NCBI GenBank assembly: GCA_025349905.2
Contig: MU624872.1
Coordinates: forward strand, 1-19,454
DNA: 19,454 bases
Direction of reading: 5' to 3'
Origin: Blastocladiella britannica
Taxonomy: Eukaryota > Blastocladiomycota > Blastocladiomycetes > Blastocladiales > Blastocladiaceae
Position 1 is the first letter of the stretch. Every line of letters begins with the position of its first letter. The notes beneath the pieces were generated by a model that was not told the DNA's origin, ran no database searches, and saw only the letters and a program-made list of their open reading frames with translations. Made by a program: the position numbers and the translations under genes. Below, one piece after another: positions 19,069 through 19,454 of the stretch.

Positions 19069-19139
19069 AGCTTGGGTGCCTTTTCTTTTGAGGGCTGTGA
19101 GTTCAAAAAAAAAAAAAAAAGAGCTTGAGTGCCTTTGAG
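19069..19139. repeat. A16 run flanked by imperfect direct repeats
   Basis: AGCTTGGGTGCCTTTT (19069-19084) and AGCTTGAGTGCCTTTG (19122-19137) differ at two positions and flank a 37-base segment that ends in 16 A (19105-19120). The pattern resembles a target-site duplication around a tiny polyadenylated insert, but the segment is very short and replication slippage is equally possible. Confidence 0.4.
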
Positions 19140-19174
19140 CCAACAACATCTCGTCCTCATTCCAGAAAGCGCTG

Positions 19175-19210
19175 CACGCCTGTAACAACCAATCCGGAAA
19201 TCCAAGGAAA
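19175..19210 (-). repeat. Right copy of the 36-bp exact inverted repeat
   Basis: This is the exact reverse complement of bases 1-36. On the minus strand it lies 138 bp upstream of the carnitine acetyltransferase ATG, so both copies are in sense orientation with respect to the gene they precede. Sequence diverges immediately after the GCGTG end; the other flank cannot be compared because the left copy starts at the window edge. Confidence 0.95.
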
Positions 19211-19349
19211 TGGGGGAAACGCTGAAACAACGTGATCTCGATCCTGTACAACTGCTGCACAGGCATGCCAAAAGAAAAGGCGAATCAAGAGAGGGTGGGG
19301 TATAAGCCCAGTTGGAAGGTAGAAGGGGGGCCAAACTATGAGATGGCCC

Positions 19350-19387
19350 GAGGGAGAGGAGAAAAGAAGGGAAGAAAAAAGGAAAGG
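19350..19387 (+). repeat. 38-nt polypurine tract
   Basis: An uninterrupted run of A and G on the plus strand (pyrimidines on the carnitine acetyltransferase sense strand). CT-rich tracts are common near fungal promoters. A tract of this length could also adopt a triplex structure. Confidence 0.75.
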
Positions 19388-19454
19388 CCGTCACTGGTGC
19401 AGAGGCCTCGGCCGCCTCCGCCAAACGAACCAACAGCGCCGACGGCTCCCTCTC

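Larger units (their letters stand above)
19037..19454 (-). promoter_or_regulatory. Upstream region of the carnitine acetyltransferase gene
   Basis: This 418-bp terminal stretch has no supportable gene. Read toward the gene (minus strand) it holds a 38-base pure pyrimidine tract (19387-19350), the second copy of the 36-bp repeat (19210-19175), a T16 run (19120-19105) and an alternating TA run (19050-19037) directly before the ATG. The pyrimidine tract and TA run are plausible core-promoter or leader elements. Open frames here are low-complexity and unsupported. Confidence 0.5.

Noticed and set aside
18828..19433. Minus-strand open frame running from the right end into the carnitine acetyltransferase gene
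   Set aside because: Low-complexity, runs through the T16 run and pyrimidine tract, and enters the enzyme gene out of frame.
1..19454. tRNA, rRNA, CRISPR array or transposon genes
   Set aside because: No cloverleaf with a T-loop consensus, no regularly spaced repeats, and no transposase or reverse transcriptase motifs were seen on either strand.

Overview
This is a compact, GC-rich nuclear segment from a eukaryote. Eleven intron-containing protein genes sit almost end to end, with gaps of 15 to 279 bp and 21 inferred introns of 55-97 bp. The protein set (fungal-type mitochondrial DNA polymerase, GINS subunit, UCH37, FG nucleoporin, Hva1/TUDOR proteins) and the tiny introns suggest a fungus. 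High GC and the unusual GTACGY-type donor sites fit an early-diverging lineage (chytrid or blastocladiomycete type) better than a yeast. That placement is inference.

Layout, left to right: mitochondrial DNA polymerase gamma (+, 45-3850); GINS subunit PSF1 (-, 3866-4525), converging on it with 15 bp between stops; UCH37/UCHL5 deubiquitinase (+, 4604-5890), divergent from PSF1 across 78 bp; an unrecognised secreted protein (+, 5952-7247); three related small Hva1/DUF2945 TUDOR-like genes (+ 7491-8045, + 8253-8769, - 8879-9507); an unrecognised 794-aa helical-repeat protein (-, 9607-12067); a 1004-aa FG nucleoporin (-, 12143-15223); a divergent homeodomain protein (+, 15503-16964); and carnitine O-acetyltransferase (-, 17049-19036). 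The last 418 bp hold promoter and leader sequence only. No RNA genes, CRISPR arrays or intact mobile elements were seen.

The genes are mostly independent housekeeping functions and do not form a pathway. PolG and carnitine acetyltransferase both act in mitochondria, and PolG and PSF1 are both replication proteins. The most notable features are: the TUDOR-like cluster, with a shared 21-nt microexon, intron gain or loss and a GC-AG intron; a homeodomain lacking the invariant Asn51; a donor-site consensus with no A at intron position +4; and an exact 36-bp inverted repeat at both ends of the window, lying sense-upstream of the two genes for mitochondrial proteins.
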